Below are positions 13,190 through 41,895 of a DNA stretch of 64,000 bases, piece by piece. Every line of letters starts with the position of its first letter. Position 1 is the first letter of the stretch. Made by a program: the position numbers and the translations under genes. Source of the stretch: Lumbricus terrestris (Eukaryota; Annelida; Clitellata; Crassiclitellata; Lumbricidae); the NCBI GenBank assembly GCA_949752735.1, contig OX457042.1:57646156-57710155 (forward strand), read 5' to 3'. Under the pieces are notes generated by a model. The model was not told the origin of the DNA and searched no databases. It saw only the letters and a program-made list of their open reading frames with translations.

Positions 13190-13202
13190 TTCCCAACCAA
13201 TC

Positions 13203-13520
13203 AATCAATCACATGAATTTATATAGCGCCCCTTCAAGATCTCTACTCAGAGGCGCTCCCAACCCAGGCCTGGTCAAAGAGAAAGGTCTTGAGAAGACGG
13301 TAGAAAGAGCCAGCAGAGTCACGGGGAAGCGAACGGAGAGCCGCAGGGAGGCCATTCCAGCTAGCTGGACCCACCACGGAAAATGCTCTTCGCTGCATAG
13401 TAGCGGTACGACAAAAAGGGACAAGAAAGTCACCGCGGGCAGCTGACCGCAGCGAACGACGGCCCAGAGAAACCGAGACTGGAGTGTTTGTAGTACTCCT
13501 CTGGCCATTCCAATTCTTCT
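13203..13520 (-). mobile_element. LINE (CR1/L2-like) 3' end with intact ORF end and tail
   Basis: On the minus strand RRAFSVVGPASWNGLPAALR, then GSFYRLLKTFLFDQAWVGSASE and a TAG stop: the C-terminus of a CR1/L2/Rex-type reverse transcriptase protein. The stop lies within GAGCGCCTCTGAGTAG, and the tail ends GGGGCGCTATATAAATTCATG followed by TGATTGAT units. The reading frame of the last 50 codons is uninterrupted, so the copy is fairly young. Confidence 0.88.
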
Positions 13521-13544
13521 TTCCACGTCCTCCGCCTAGTCTTT

Positions 13545-13780
13545 CCGGGCGGTGGTGTTTTCTCCAACTCCAAGATACACGACACTTTCTGTTTGTCCCA
13601 ATTGCTGGATCCTTAACACCGTGTTTCCTCTACAGAGACTCTGGCATTGTGTTTTTGCACGTTTATGCATATGTCCATCTCCCGGCTCGTCTCTACCACC
13701 ATGTCCAGAGACTCTTGTAATCCTTGCACTGTTTCCGCCATGAGGACTGTGTCGTATGCGAATCTGAAGTACCGGTATTT
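13545..13780 (-). pseudogene. Reverse transcriptase fragment of a LINE
   Basis: Minus-strand translation from 13780 gives FAYDTVLMAETVQGLQESLD, matching the catalytic FADDT region of jockey/RTE-type reverse transcriptases with the first Asp replaced by Tyr, followed by MVVETSREMDICINVQK. It is inactive and truncated, a different lineage from the neighbouring tail at 13203-13520. Confidence 0.75.
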
Positions 13781-13925
13781 AAATAGAAGCTAGATTGAGA
13801 AAATAACCGTTACTGTTGAAATAGAAGCTGGATTTGTTAAATGATTGCTTCCCTAAATGGATGCCCGATTGATATGAACAATTTTTTGCCAAAGTAGAAG
13901 CCGGATTGAGGAAAATAATTATGCG
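13776..13925 (+). repeat. Minisatellite-core copies (35-bp family), no borders seen
   Basis: About four degenerate copies of the unit seen at 10185-10540 (AAATAGAAGCTGGATT, AAGTAGAAGCCGGATTGAGG). Confidence 0.75.
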
Positions 13926-14609
13926 ATACTTTGTATATTTTATTCCGCTCAAACGACAGATTACCGGAAAGTCGTGCTAAGGAAACATTACACAAAATTG
14001 TCAGGCGACGAATGGTCGTTTTGCAAGAACTGTCTTGAACAGAAATTCGGGAAACATTCCATTGATAAAGTCATTTACTTGTAACGAATTAACAGAGTGA
14101 AGATGTTAAACTATACGGTTAAAATGAAAACTGCTGTGTTCCATAGCGTAAGCTTCAAAAATCATCCAATCCTAAAATAACATAGTGCATTGAAAACGGT
14201 GCCTATCAAACAGTTCACAAACACTTTATCAAACAGTTCACAAACACTTTTTGAGAGAGACACGCAATTAGATTCATTATTGAAACGTTCCTCAGCTTAG
14301 AATATCAAACGGCTTTCATGTGCAAGTGTCCAGATATTCAGTATGAATAATATTATGATAAAATTGCAATTAAATAATTATGATTAAATCCTTCACACAG
14401 AACATTAAACCGGCAGTGTGCTTCACTGTTCAAAGTGGACCATTATGCTAATGGTCAAATAATTTTTAATCAATAGATTTCGTTAAAAATCAAACGAAGT
14501 TATCAGGCGTTCGTCATTTCTATTTCATGCGTTATAAACTCAGCATTTAGCAGCTTCATTAATCCATAAGAATTAAATACGCATCTTGTACGTTTTATGA
14601 ATCACCCTT
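13926..14609. other. 3' flank of channel gene B
   Basis: AT-rich non-coding DNA downstream (minus strand) of the gene B stop codon; it must include the 3' UTR. A minus-strand AATAAA lies at 13943-13938 and an ATTAAA near 14468, but I cannot say which is used. Confidence 0.4.
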
Positions 14610-29810
<15,201 letters not shown>

Positions 29811-29866
29811 CTTCAATTGTATCTGCAGCATATAAATTTTATTTATATATTTATTTATATATTTAT

Positions 29867-30072
29867 TTCTCCATTTCTACAGCGTCCCTTCAAGCACGCT
29901 ACTAAGAGGCACTCGAGCCTACAGTGCCGACACTGCATCGGAGTTTCACGCCGAAGCACCCTTGCAATTGTGAGTGAAGAACTTGCTCAAGGTTCCTACG
30001 CGACGACTTTAGGTGGATTCGAACCTGGAACCATACGGCCCAAAAGGCACCGACGCCAACCCTACGCCACTC
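29867..30072 (-). mobile_element. tRNA-derived SINE upstream of gene B
   Basis: AGGTTCGAATCC-type B box (GTGGATTCGAACC on the plus strand at about 30012), family body and tail GTGCCTCTTAGTAG. Orthologous in position to the truncated copy at 664-757. It lies about 55 bp upstream of the gene B start region. Confidence 0.85.
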
Positions 30073-32696
30073 GATCTTAATTTCTCTATTGCACCAAGTC
30101 TAATGCACAAGGAGTCAACAACCTACGGTCCAGCAAAAGCAGAGCACCAGTCAGAAAAAGAGATAGACAGACGATACGATTTCATGCAAGACACACATTC
30201 TTATTGCTTATAAAAAGTAAACTAGATGAAAAGTTCTCTAATATAGGCAAATCCTATTTAACAAAACAACTTTTTCTACAACCTACACGTCAAAACTAGA
30301 TCAAATGTATTTAGTGTTGATTCCAGCAAAACCCTTTCTAATTCAGACGATGTCACGCAATTATGTACGACAACTTAGGTTAACTCCTACTCAAATCTCT
30401 ATTACTGCAACTGAGTCTCGCCGACTTTCATCATTGCTCTCAGTTGTCACTCTCCTATAATTAAGCGATCTCGTCTACAAACACTGACCGATGACTGCAT
30501 GCAATGCAGACCAAACGCCACAGTATAACCTCCGTATTCGATCAGGTCCTTCTATTATTCGTAAGTGTCATGACAACGGTAGCCTATGTATGCAACGGAC
30601 GTAATACACAAACACATATATGGCTTTCGTGAGCCAATCGCAAGTCAAACGGCAATAACAGTCAGCTGTCAATCATGACATGCAGAAGGACAAGAAGCAA
30701 TTATTGGTCTTCCCGCGATGTTAATCATTTACACAAAGAACAGAAATAGCATTTTCTAACAACCGAAACACATTCAGCTGTATTTCTGCATTGCATAAAT
30801 TTTACCCTGTCAATTATTCATTGCATAATACATAGACCTACATTGACAGTAGCAATGAAAGATGTCTAACTCTAACAAATCAGATGAGTATGACTATAAA
30901 CGCTGTTAGTATCCGCGTTAACTCGACAAAGATGATACTAGTAAGAATAGTTATAATAGTCCATCGGTTTATTGTACTATTTAATCTATATTAGAAGTTT
31001 GAAATTTTGTCAATACTAGTACAATAAAGGCTCTGAAACGGTACGCTTTAATGTTTTGAAACATTTGACATTCTTATGCGAATAACGACTATTTTCAGTT
31101 CAAATTCACTTTAAACCTGGAATATGGACATTTTAAATCTACATGCTTCGTAGTTAACGCAACATTTAGACGTCATTACGCCGTTGTACAATTATTATTA
31201 AAACGACCACCTTGTTCTCGACGTCATTTCTCTTGACGTCATTCTTCTGACGTCACTTCTTTACGTCAATTCTCGTTGAACGCGAATCCAAAGACGCTAA
31301 GCCAGAGAATTCACAATAAATTATTAAAATAAAATTGTTGATAGCATGAACGGATGATCGCAAGTTAAGACGGAATCCTGACTATAATAACTATTAAATA
31401 TAATTAATATCGTATAGGATCTGAATATTTATACAGCTGCCTCTCGTGTTATGTAGAAACCTAGGGAAAGAGAATTTCCATCATACGGGAGGGAGTGGGT
31501 GATGGGTAGACTGGACGTAGTGAAGAAGAAAAGATGAAGAATGGAGGAGGGAGGAGAGTGAATGGGATGGAAAAGTGGGAGTACAGGGATTGATCTCTCG
31601 GGGCAAAAACTCTTAAACTCCAGAGGGGCTGAGCGGGGTGCAGCAAAGACCCAAAGTTTTCCTGGAAATGCCGATTACCTCAGAGTGGTGGGACTTGGTG
31701 GGTGGGGCGAGAAGCCGAAAAAGTAAACAAAATGCTGCTAGGAAATAATTTACTTTCATGTCAATTGGTTTGTCAAATAAAGATGAATTAATTGGCTGTG
31801 AAAGCCGGTTATACTGCATGGAAGGATGTATCACTTGCATTTGATTCTGATATAACCTAATGTTTTGCAATAATAAATGTCGAAACCACTTAGATATAAT
31901 TATGGAGATGCAAACACATGCAACACATGCAAAATGCCATAAAACTCAAACGTGAAGGAGAGCGGATTATGACTACCATACAAAAGAGAGACATGCACAA
32001 ATGGTTAATTACTTACCGAGGATTGATACCATAATGAAAAGTTAGACGCGAGAACGGTACGGGGGAATGGGTAAATGAAAGAGACTATAGGACGACGCTT
32101 TTGAATTGGGCTGTTACGGATGGATGAATTGAATGGATAGGAATGTCTCCAATGACGATTGACCCTGCCCGATGGCAGAGAACCTGGGTAGGAAGACACT
32201 TGTATAATATTTATGTCATTGCGAGACGATGGTAATAATGGAATGTACCGAGAGTCACATGCGTGATGTAACGGTCCGCAGGTCGCTAAGAAATTCGTCC
32301 ATTAGTTTAATGGCATGACAATTATCTAAAGATGAAACATAGTGCAGGTCGTTAATTGCATCATTTTAATGACACGGAATCAATAAGCCTATACCGCTTC
32401 CACGTTAAACACAGCATCGACCAATTCCGGTTGAAAGCAGACTACTTTACATTGGAAGGCATTTTAACATCTGCATTTATTAAGATTTCACATTAGATTA
32501 GGTAATCCACATTATCTAAAAATGTTTCTTACTTGATGCTCAGACTGTAGAATCCTTTATTTGTCAAACGCCGGAAAGGCAGTTATGGTGATACTTTTTC
32601 AAGAGCACTTTAAGCTTAAAATTATTTGGACGATGAGAATTACTGCGACAATTAAATCTAAAAACGCACAGTCATAGACGACCGAGTGGAACGTAC

Positions 32697-32982
32697 AAGT
32701 ATACATACACAGACACACATACATACATACATAGGCCTACATACATACATACATACATACATACATACATACACAGACACACATACATACATACATAGGC
32801 CTACATACATACATACATACATACATACATACATACATACATACATACATACATACATACATACATACATACATACATACATACATACATACACACATAC
32901 ATACATACATACATACATACATGTCATACATACATACATGCATACATATATACATACATACATACATACATACATACATACA

Positions 32983-33016
<34 letters not shown>

Positions 33017-33377
33017 ACTACATACACACATACATTGATACATACATATATACATATTTACATACGTATGTACAAACATACATGCAAATACAATTATACA
33101 TGCACACACACACATACATACATACATAGGCCTACATACATACATACATACATACATACATACATACACAGACACACATACATACATACATAGGCCTACA
33201 TACATACATACATACATACATACATACATACATACATACATACATACATACATACATACATACATACATACATACATACATACATACACACATACATACA
33301 TACATACATACATACATGTCATACATACATACATGCATACATATATACATACATACATACATACATACATACATACA

Positions 33378-33411
<34 letters not shown>

Positions 33412-33684
33412 ACTACATACACACATACATTGATACATACATATATACATATTTACATACGTATGTACAAACATACATGCAAATACAATTATACATGCAC
33501 ACACACACATACATACATACATACATACATACATACATACATACATACATACATACATACATACATACATACATACATACATACATACATACATACATAC
33601 ATACATACATACATACGTACATACGTACGTACGTACGTACATACATACATACATACATACATACATCCATACATACATACCTAC

Positions 33685-33715
<31 letters not shown>

Positions 33716-33814
33716 CATACATACATACATACATACATACATACATACATACATACATACACATACATACATACATACATACATACATACATACATACAT
33801 ACATACATGCATGC

Positions 33815-33845
<31 letters not shown>

Positions 33846-33955
33846 CATACATACATACATACATACATACATACATACATACATACATACATAAATACAT
33901 ACATACATACATACATACATACATACATACATACATACATACATACATACATACA

Positions 33956-33989
<34 letters not shown>

Positions 33990-34094
33990 CGTGCATACAG
34001 TATTACATACATACATGCACACATACATACATGCATACATACATACACACATAGATACATGCATACATGCATGTATACATGCATATATACATGA
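32697..34094. repeat. (CATA)n array with 395-bp higher-order duplication
   Basis: Nearly 1.4 kb of CATA with interruptions. A complex interruption (TATATAACTACATACACACA) occurs at 33011 and again at 33406, and AGGCCTAC islands recur with the same 395-bp offset, showing a recent block duplication. Confidence 0.97.
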
Positions 34095-35778
34095 TCATAT
34101 TTTTACACATACATAAATTCATACATCAACCATCAATCAGTCGATCGATCAATCAGTCATTCATTCAACCATAATATACAGGGTGGACAAAAAAAGATCC
34201 CCTACAGTTTTTGAGAATATCTTGAACAAAAGTAAGAATATCCAAATGAAGTTTTGCAGGCTTATAGACAATTTATAATTACACATCAAGGCTAGATTTC
34301 TTGAAAATATTTCAAACAGAACAAAAGTTATATCACATTTAGTGAGGCCACCCACCGTTTTTCGACGATTAAAAAAAATTGAAAGTCTGCAAGTCTGTGT
34401 AGGCCTACCTCAGAAATAATTGCATGCAACAGGCGTGCGTCAAAACGGAAGCTTAGGACAGTTCATACAAACGGTGGCAGCCGTTCTGTCAATGTTACGC
34501 AAATAAATGGCTAAGCTTTTCTTCTTAGCCGGTGGTGTTGTAGACGGTAGTGGCCTACCCTTCTTACTCGACCCACAAGTAGGCCTAACACCACACAGTG
34601 ACACAGCCGTTCGTACTTCCCCTTCCTATGCAACTGTATGAAAATTACCCCTTTCAATCGTGGCATGGTGTTATCAGGTCATGTATATACCCCTCTGAAG
34701 AATTTCTATTGAAGCGGCGCTATACAAATTTACAATTGCGAATACGATTTAGTCTACCATAATACAAATGGTCCGTCGATAGCTGGAAGTGAGAGCAGCT
34801 GACTGGCATGCGGACACGCCGGACGTATAGACTTCCTTCGGTAAATGGCGCAAACAAGCATAAGTTGTGTAGCCTATCACGAGATTTTTACACTATTATT
34901 CTACACCAGGTGGTGATATTGTGATATAAAATACATCAATCGATTGCAAATTCATTTGGGATTACATAGAACTAAATAATATTCTTTAACGATATTCCAA
35001 TCCCTTCTCAATATATTAACATGAAAACGCTGGGGTCCGCGCGGACCCCCTTCCATGGGCCTTCGTGTACCAAAAAATATCTTGGGCACTCAAGTGTTAA
35101 TATCCCCAGACTCAAATAGGGTGCTGTACAGTAGGCTATCTCTTTGAAGAGTCCAGAACTGCTTTGAGCAAATACAAATGGGACGACAAGTTTGCTTTTA
35201 TGGCCATGTGAGGGACAAAGCGCACTCTTTGAGGCATCTTGCATTTAATTATTCAGAAATTTCATCTTTTGAAATTTTTTATCGAACAAAATAGTTCTTT
35301 ATTGGAACACACAGCACTACATGTAGACATTCCAATAAATTTAACTGCGCCCCGTTAGATGCGCCGTAAAAATTATTGGGAATAAAGAAAAAGCGCATGA
35401 AATCCGCTCTAATAAATTTTTTAAACTGCTGAATGTATAAAATTACTACAGAAATTATAATCGACATGACATCTGACGTTGAAGCAATAATTATTTAAGT
35501 AGCCAAAGAGTTAAGCTTGAAATGCTATTACTTGCGTTGCAAATCAGAGAAAACCGTCAAAGGGCTTTATGCCCTCTTTCTCGCTTAATTATAATTGTTG
35601 CTACGTAACAGTAGACCCTATGGTAAGCCTACAAAGGATGCATGGCTAGTAATAATATTGCAATATTGTAATATTGAGTGTTAATAAAGTCGACATTTTC
35701 TTTTTGCTTAAGGTCGAGTCACAATCAGCTACAGCCTAATTCTAGCGAAATAGTTCCAATTATAATAACGACACAAAC
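34095..35778. other. Unannotated intergenic stretch
   Basis: ATACAGGGTGGACAAAAAAA at about 34173 looks like one end of a mariner-type MITE, but its partner was not found. The rest is AT-rich with no supported gene. Confidence 0.5.
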
Positions 35779-36053
35779 CAAGGCCGTAGCTAGGGGGTGT
35801 TTTGGGTGTTTGAACACCCCCCGAAATGAAAAAACCGTAAAAATTAAATAATGCATTTACGCAAAAAACAAGGGAAAATCGTGATTTATGGAGAAAAATC
35901 ATGAAATTATAGGTCGTTTTACGCCGTGCTGGAGGTTTTTCTGGGGAAAATCCTAAAAAGTATCAGATGACTAAAAAAGGTCGACTAAGAAAAGGGTCGT
36001 CAGAAATTTTTCTGGAAAACACCCCCCGAAATATAATCCTGGCTACGGCCTTG
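35779..36053. mobile_element. hAT-type MITE (275 bp)
   Basis: Ends CAAGGCCGTAGCTAGG and complement of CAAGGCCGTAGCCAGG; exact 8-bp duplication ACACAAAC (35771-35778, 36054-36061). The inside carries GATGACTAAAAAAGGTCG. Confidence 0.9.
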
Positions 36054-36414
36054 ACACAAACACAAACACAAAGAATCAAATGATTGGAAACGCAAAAGCA
36101 CAGTACCTAGGCTTAACCCTTTGCTGACTGAGGGCATATAGGATTTCCCAATTTTCCATACTATTTAGCACACTTTGGTTGGTAAACGGAGAGAGTCGCA
36201 AAATTATTTTCGTGGCTCACCCAGCGTCTAGCTTTACTGGAGCATAATAATTGTGACCAGCTGAGTAGGCTATTGAGATTTTGGCGGCCTATGTATACTG
36301 AGTATACTCGATCCACATAAGAAATTCTGCACGCTGTGTATCGATAGTAAATTGGCACTAAATCGTTGAGTGACAGGAAATAAACGATTTATATTTATAT
36401 TTAGTTCATTCCGG

Positions 36415-36620
36415 AATTTTACATAGCACCTATTTAAGCTTTCACTACTCAGAGGCGCTCCCGACTACAGTGTCGACACTGCATCGGATTTTCACGCAGA
36501 AGCGCACGAGCACTTGCAAGTGCAGGACTTGCTCAAGTTCCCTACGCCGTGGCTAGAAGGGGATTCGAACCCAGGACCCTCCGGTTTCACTATGTGTCAT
36601 TATGCTGTAGCGCAAGTTGA
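36415..36620 (-). mobile_element. tRNA-derived SINE
   Basis: GGGATTCGAACCCAGG (B box) near 36555, family body TGCAGTGTCGACACTG and tail GGGAGCGCCTCTGAGTAG on the minus strand. Confidence 0.85.
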
Positions 36621-37113
36621 GAGTTGTTGAAGTGCGAACTGATAATTATAGGCCTATTTCACCATAAAGTTATCGCGTTTTGTTCATATCCGAGGGTTTA
36701 TTGGTTCCTAGTGTCCGAATTTATGAGAATTTTCATAGTAGGCCTAACGCATGCAATAATTATTGTGATTTCTGGAATAGAATAATTAGGCCTATTATTG
36801 TGGGCTATTTGTTCATTGCGTATTCCCTTTGGTGCATATTATATTGCATAGTATATTATTATTAGACGATTGAAAGCTAAAATCAAAATTACGCTATATT
36901 TTGCCAGAATAGCCAACGTTGTTTAAAATCAATCAAGACAGTTGATGTCAAAATCAAGTCACACCACAGCGCCTGGTAAATAATTATGTAGACAGATCAT
37001 CATATTTGTCGTCACAGATCACCATACATGTCGTCGCAGTATACATGTAATTAAATTACATTCGGAAGGTGGCGACATCTTATACTAGATAGCCTTCCTT
37101 GAATTGGTGGGAT
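36621..37113. other. Unannotated intergenic stretch
   Basis: AT-rich, no gene or element ends seen; TAGGCCTA at 36649, 36739 and 36787. Confidence 0.5.
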
Positions 37114-37892
37114 CAGTGATGCCACAGCTGGGTTTTTCCACTAGATCTGGGTTTTTTCGCCTTCGTCTGGGTTTCTGGGTTTTTTTTGGGCGAAATCTGG
37201 GTTTATTTTGGTGAGTTGACATTTTGTACTTGCAACACATGAATATTCTGTGAAATTCAATGTAAAATCGTTGTGATACATAATTTTTTCCACTAATTTT
37301 AATTTTAAACCCCGCAATCAAGATCTCACGTTTCAATTCACAAATAATTTATAACCTGAAAAATAGCTCTTCACAGAAATAAACCATTTTGACATCTCAA
37401 TATAGGGCGGGTAACTCCTCTCTCCTTGTTAGGCCATAAAACATGTATATACACTGTAAGTCAGGTCAATCCTCTAGTCACGTCTAGTGGTATGATATAG
37501 CCTATAGTTGCTGGAGAGTATTAATGTTCTAGGAATCTAGGTGGTTGAAACGTTGGATTGTTGATGCATTAAGAAAATTTGGTTGGAAACCTCGAACAAC
37601 TTTAAAACTTTGTAAACTTAAGCCACGGGTGTTATCGAATATATCGATTAAGCCTATTGTCATTATGGATGGCGAGTCTCTGACAACTTTAACAATTGAT
37701 ATTTTTAAAGTTGTAATAACATTTTATTCGACTCTTTTGAAGAACATTTTGTTAAGCCTCATACAAACAAGCAAAAAACAACTTAATTTGAACAAAGGGG
37801 TCTAAAATAGCTGTGTTGAATAGTCTGGGTTTTTCTGGGGTTTTTTCGCAAGAAAATCTGGGTTTATCTCTAAAACCTCAGTGGCAACACTG
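37114..37892. mobile_element. hAT element, non-autonomous (779 bp)
   Basis: Ends CAGTGATGCCAC and complement of CAGTGTTGCCAC; exact 8-bp duplication GGTGGGAT (37106-37113, 37893-37900). TCTGGGTTT repeats lie inside both ends. An 86-codon frame at 37545-37805 is not recognised. Confidence 0.87.
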
Positions 37893-38094
37893 GGTGGGAT
37901 CCATCACATTACATGCAACCATCTAGCTCTCAATGAGGCAAACTGTAAAACGTTTCAATGCATTCAATAGATGGCAGGAGATGCTTTCGAGAATCCATGT
38001 AAGTTTGACGGAATGGATGTAGTTTGTGGTGTAACAATTATTATTATGAACGAAGAATACGTTTTATATGAGGTAAATAATGTCTGACCTGCCC

Positions 38095-38345
38095 GAACGT
38101 AAATGTAAAAGCGCACAAACTAAGATCTGTTGCTTCTCGTCTTACCAAGAACGGAGCCTATAGACCTATACGTTGGTCCTTCTTGTTGGAATCACCTTCC
38201 CCACAAGATACGTCTTGAGCTCCTAGGCCTTTCTCTTCCCATGTTTCGTAAACGCTTGAAGACTATTCTATTTGATGGCGGGAGCACTAGCTGGGGTCGG
38301 GAGCGCTACTGAATCTGTGAGCGGTGCTTTAAATTAATAAGCAAT
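38095..38345 (+). mobile_element. LINE 3' fragment (CR1/L2-like)
   Basis: Plus-strand translation: LVLPRTEPIDLYVGPSCWNH, then LSLPMFRKRLKTILFDGGST ending GRERY and a stop: the P-S-x-W-N ... F-x-x-x-L-K-T C-terminus typical of these LINEs. Followed by AAT units. Confidence 0.75.
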
Positions 38346-38494
38346 GTCAGTAGTTTCTATGAGTTAGTAATAATAATAACAACAATAATCATGACAATTT
38401 ATATAGCGCAGTAACACAGGACGCCTTACAAAGTAGCTAACATGCGGGATAAGCCATAGCGAGGAAGTAGGACAATGTTTTGGCATGGATTTAA

Positions 38495-38590
38495 AAGGGG
38501 TATAGGACATTACCCCTCCGGCCCATGACCCCTGTCATTACCCCACCATTACCCCGTAGGACATTACCCCCCCCGCCATTACCCCGTCTG
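38495..38590. repeat. Single CATTACCCC border (9990-type element)
   Basis: Tandem ACATTACCCC / CCATTACCCC units like those bordering the element at 9990-10683, again directly beside a CATA array. No core or second border follows, so it is probably a truncated copy. Confidence 0.65.
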
Positions 38591-38603
38591 TTTGCATGTA
38601 AGT

Positions 38604-39306
38604 CCAGTGCATGTATGTAGGTATGTACATAAATACATGCATACATGCAAACGTTCATACATGCATAAACACTCACATACAAACAAGTATGCATGTATGT
38701 ATGAATGTATGTATGTGTATATATATATGCATACATACATGCATACATACATACATACATACATACACACTTACGTACACACATGCATACATACATACAT
38801 ACACACATGCATAGATACAAGCATAAACACACACACATACACACAAGTATGCATGTATGTATTAATGTATGTATGTGTATGCTTATATGCAAACATACAT
38901 ACATACATACATACATACATACATACATACATACATACATACATACATACATACATACATACATACATACACACTTACGTACACACATGCATATATACAT
39001 ACATACATACATACATACATACATACATACATACATACATACATACATACATACATACATACATACATACATACATACATACATACATACATACATACAT
39101 CCATACATACATACATACATACATACATTCATTCATAAAGACACACATGGGCTACACACATGGATACATACATGTATACATGTATATAAAGACACACATA
39201 CACACATGGATACATACAATCATACATGCATACATACACACATACTTACATACAAACATACCTACACACATACATATATGCATACATTGCATAATACATA
39301 CAGGCA
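38604..39306. repeat. (CATA)n array with internal duplication
   Basis: CATA units with complex islands that recur in modified form (AAGTATGCATGTATGTAT at 38685 and 38847; ACACTTACGTACACACATGC twice). Frames through it are artefacts. Confidence 0.96.
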
Positions 39307-40900
39307 TACCCAACTGACACTTAGGCCTAATTACGATCATTTCAGACTTCAAATTAACGGCTAATTGCATTACAATTATTGTGTGTACGTATTGATTATG
39401 TGGAAATATTGTAGGTAGGATCCGTACTTCATTATGTCAATCAATTTCCAAAAAACATTCTCATAAAGCCTTCAGATAGTTTTGATGGCTCGCGATTCTT
39501 CTTCCTATGGCAGTGCGCAGTTTCCTTCGGGCGCCCTCTTACCATCCCCAACCACGTGAATTGGTTAGCGCTCCGCTTGGTCGCTGTGCACTAATCAATA
39601 CTCGTGTAGTTGATTGTGCCTGAGTGAATGCATTCGGCCTTGAAAGACTTCAGTAAACGTTTGTTTATTATAAGCCATCGCTACCTAATTCTGTCCTGCG
39701 GAAAACAGTTTTATTATCCCAAATTATGACGGTTTTCCGGCTAACTGCAAGAGAAACGAACACAATGAAATAGACGTCAATAATATACGTATTAAGTTCC
39801 ACGACAAAAAGGATGTCATCGCAAAGAGTGATCGATGGTGTGGCCTATCCTCGCCACAAACCTCGTTTAATTTATTCTACTCAACACAAAAGCCTACCTG
39901 CTGCACTTGAAAGGGAGGACCGCTACTGCTAGCCAGCGGAGTCTACGAAAAGAATAATTATGTCAACGAGAATCAACCTCCAGTGACTTGGTGGTGAGCG
40001 GTGCAAGAGTCCAGCTCGTTATAGCTCAACGTATCTATAAAAGTCTTCAAAGGATTCGAGTACACGTCAGTGTCGCAAGTCAGTGGAAGGTAAAGATATT
40101 TGCTTTTAAATTTTAATTGTGTCGTGTAGAGCCTATAGGTTCTACTATTATTATTCATAACATACATTGTATAGGCCTATAAATTATATTCAACGTTATT
40201 ATCTTTAAAACTTCAATATGACCTCTATTATAAGGCAGTTTTTTTAAATGTGCAGTTCTTGATGAAAAAAATCGATATGTGCAGTTGTAAAAATACTCCT
40301 GTGCAGATAAAAATAGTAAAAACGACCATTGTCATCCCAAAACGTCAATGTCATCCGCTATAATAATTATTATAATATTATTGACATCATACGAGATTTT
40401 CACAGGAGGAATGGGCATCACATAATCACATTATCACATTATCACGTTATCACATTATCACATTACCATAGATCTGCCTTTGAAAGTGGTCGTCGCAATA
40501 TTATTATAAAGGCTCATCGTCATCGTCGACCCGGACCACCACGGACTACTCTCACGGACAACCCTTCTAACTCAACGCAGCGCTCGTGAATAAGCTGGTT
40601 CCCTGCGCTTGGCATTCGAGTGGCGCTTTAGAAATTTCGAGTTTACGATTATGATTACGATGGTCAATTATTATTATAGACTGAATTACGTCTTAATTAA
40701 TGGACAATTTTATTGGCGTGTTGACAACCGAATTAGATCTTAATAATTATCGTGGCCACAAACAGAGAATAGATGCGACCGCTTCAATGAAAGCATGCAG
40801 TCGCATTTGTAAGAAGAACAATTACATTAATATGCTACTGTGCGTCTGTAGACAATTTCATTGGCCTGTAGACAAGCTAAATGGCAAAAAGACACGGCTG
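39307..40900. other. Unannotated intergenic stretch
   Basis: No recognisable gene. A 9-bp tandem (TCACATTAT, about five units) lies at 40422-40468. Confidence 0.5.
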
Positions 40901-40904
40901 GGGT

Positions 40905-41615
40905 GACGGGGCGCGGACATTTCCCATGGACAAACACCCCGGACAAACCCGCGGACAAAACCCCCGTACAATTCCCCCAGGGTAGGACAAACCGCTTGGT
41001 AGAGCATTATTGCGTGTAAGTGGTATTACTATTAAACAGCGGTCCTAAGTACGCAAGTTGGATTGATGAAAAGATTTCTCGCTAAATTGAAACCAGATTG
41101 ATGCAATTTAAAAAAAAATGGAAGCTGGATTGATGATAATGTTCTTGCTTGAATTGGAGCTGGATTGATTAAATTATTCTTGATTAAATTGGAGCTAGAT
41201 TGATGAAAATATGCTTGCCAAAATTAGAGCTGGAGGGATAAAATAATTTTTATTTAAATAGAAGTCGGATGAAAAGAATTTTTGCCTAAATGGAAGCTGG
41301 ATTGATGACAAGGATTCATGCTCTCCTAAATTACACCAACAGATATTAGCTTCATATCGGGGTGACTGAACGACACTAACTAACAAGCTAAGAGTTCACG
41401 CCTGAATGACAGCGACAGGTGTTTACCCGTACGACACTAGCTATAGTTGACACAGCAGCGCGAACTGGATAATTAGCCTTAGTTTGAGCAAATAATACCT
41501 ACAGAAATAGGCTATGCGCATCAAAGGGGAAATTGTCAGGAGTGGGGTTAATGTCCTAGGCTAAATCAGGGGTCCGGGAGATTTTGTCCAGGGGGAATGC
41601 TCTACACATGGGGTG
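40905..41615. mobile_element. Minisatellite-core element with GGACAAACCCC borders
   Basis: Left border 40905-41010 has tandem GGACAAACACCCC-type units; the right border (41525-41615) has the inverted, more degenerate form (GATTTTGTCCAGGGGGAATGCTC, with AGAGCATT on the left at 41001). The core 41055-41310 has about seven 35-bp-family units (AATGGAAGCTGGATTGATGA). Confidence 0.6.
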
Positions 41616-41787
41616 ACTGCCTAGCAATCAGCACTGACGCGCCTCCGACTGTCTCCTGCTCTCTTCATGTACTGACTGCTGAGGCGCTTCAGGGTCAGGG
41701 CGTGGGCGACAGAGATCACGTCTAAAGATGGAGCGCAGTAAAGGATGCAGCCTGAAACCAGAGCATCAATCCGATATACGAAATTCG

Positions 41788-41866
41788 TAAGTGGTCTTAA
41801 TCTCATCAGCCGCCCCCAAAAAACTGAAATCCTGGCTCCGCCACTGATGAGATTAAGACCACTTAC
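41788..41866. repeat. Perfect 23-bp inverted repeat with a MITE-end loop
   Basis: Arms 41788-41810 and 41844-41866 are exact complements (GTAAGTGGTCTTAATC... ); the 33-base loop reads like a hAT MITE terminus (GAAATCCTGGCTCCGCCA). Confidence 0.85.
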
Positions 41867-41895
41867 CATTTTCAACACATATGCCTACATCAAGC

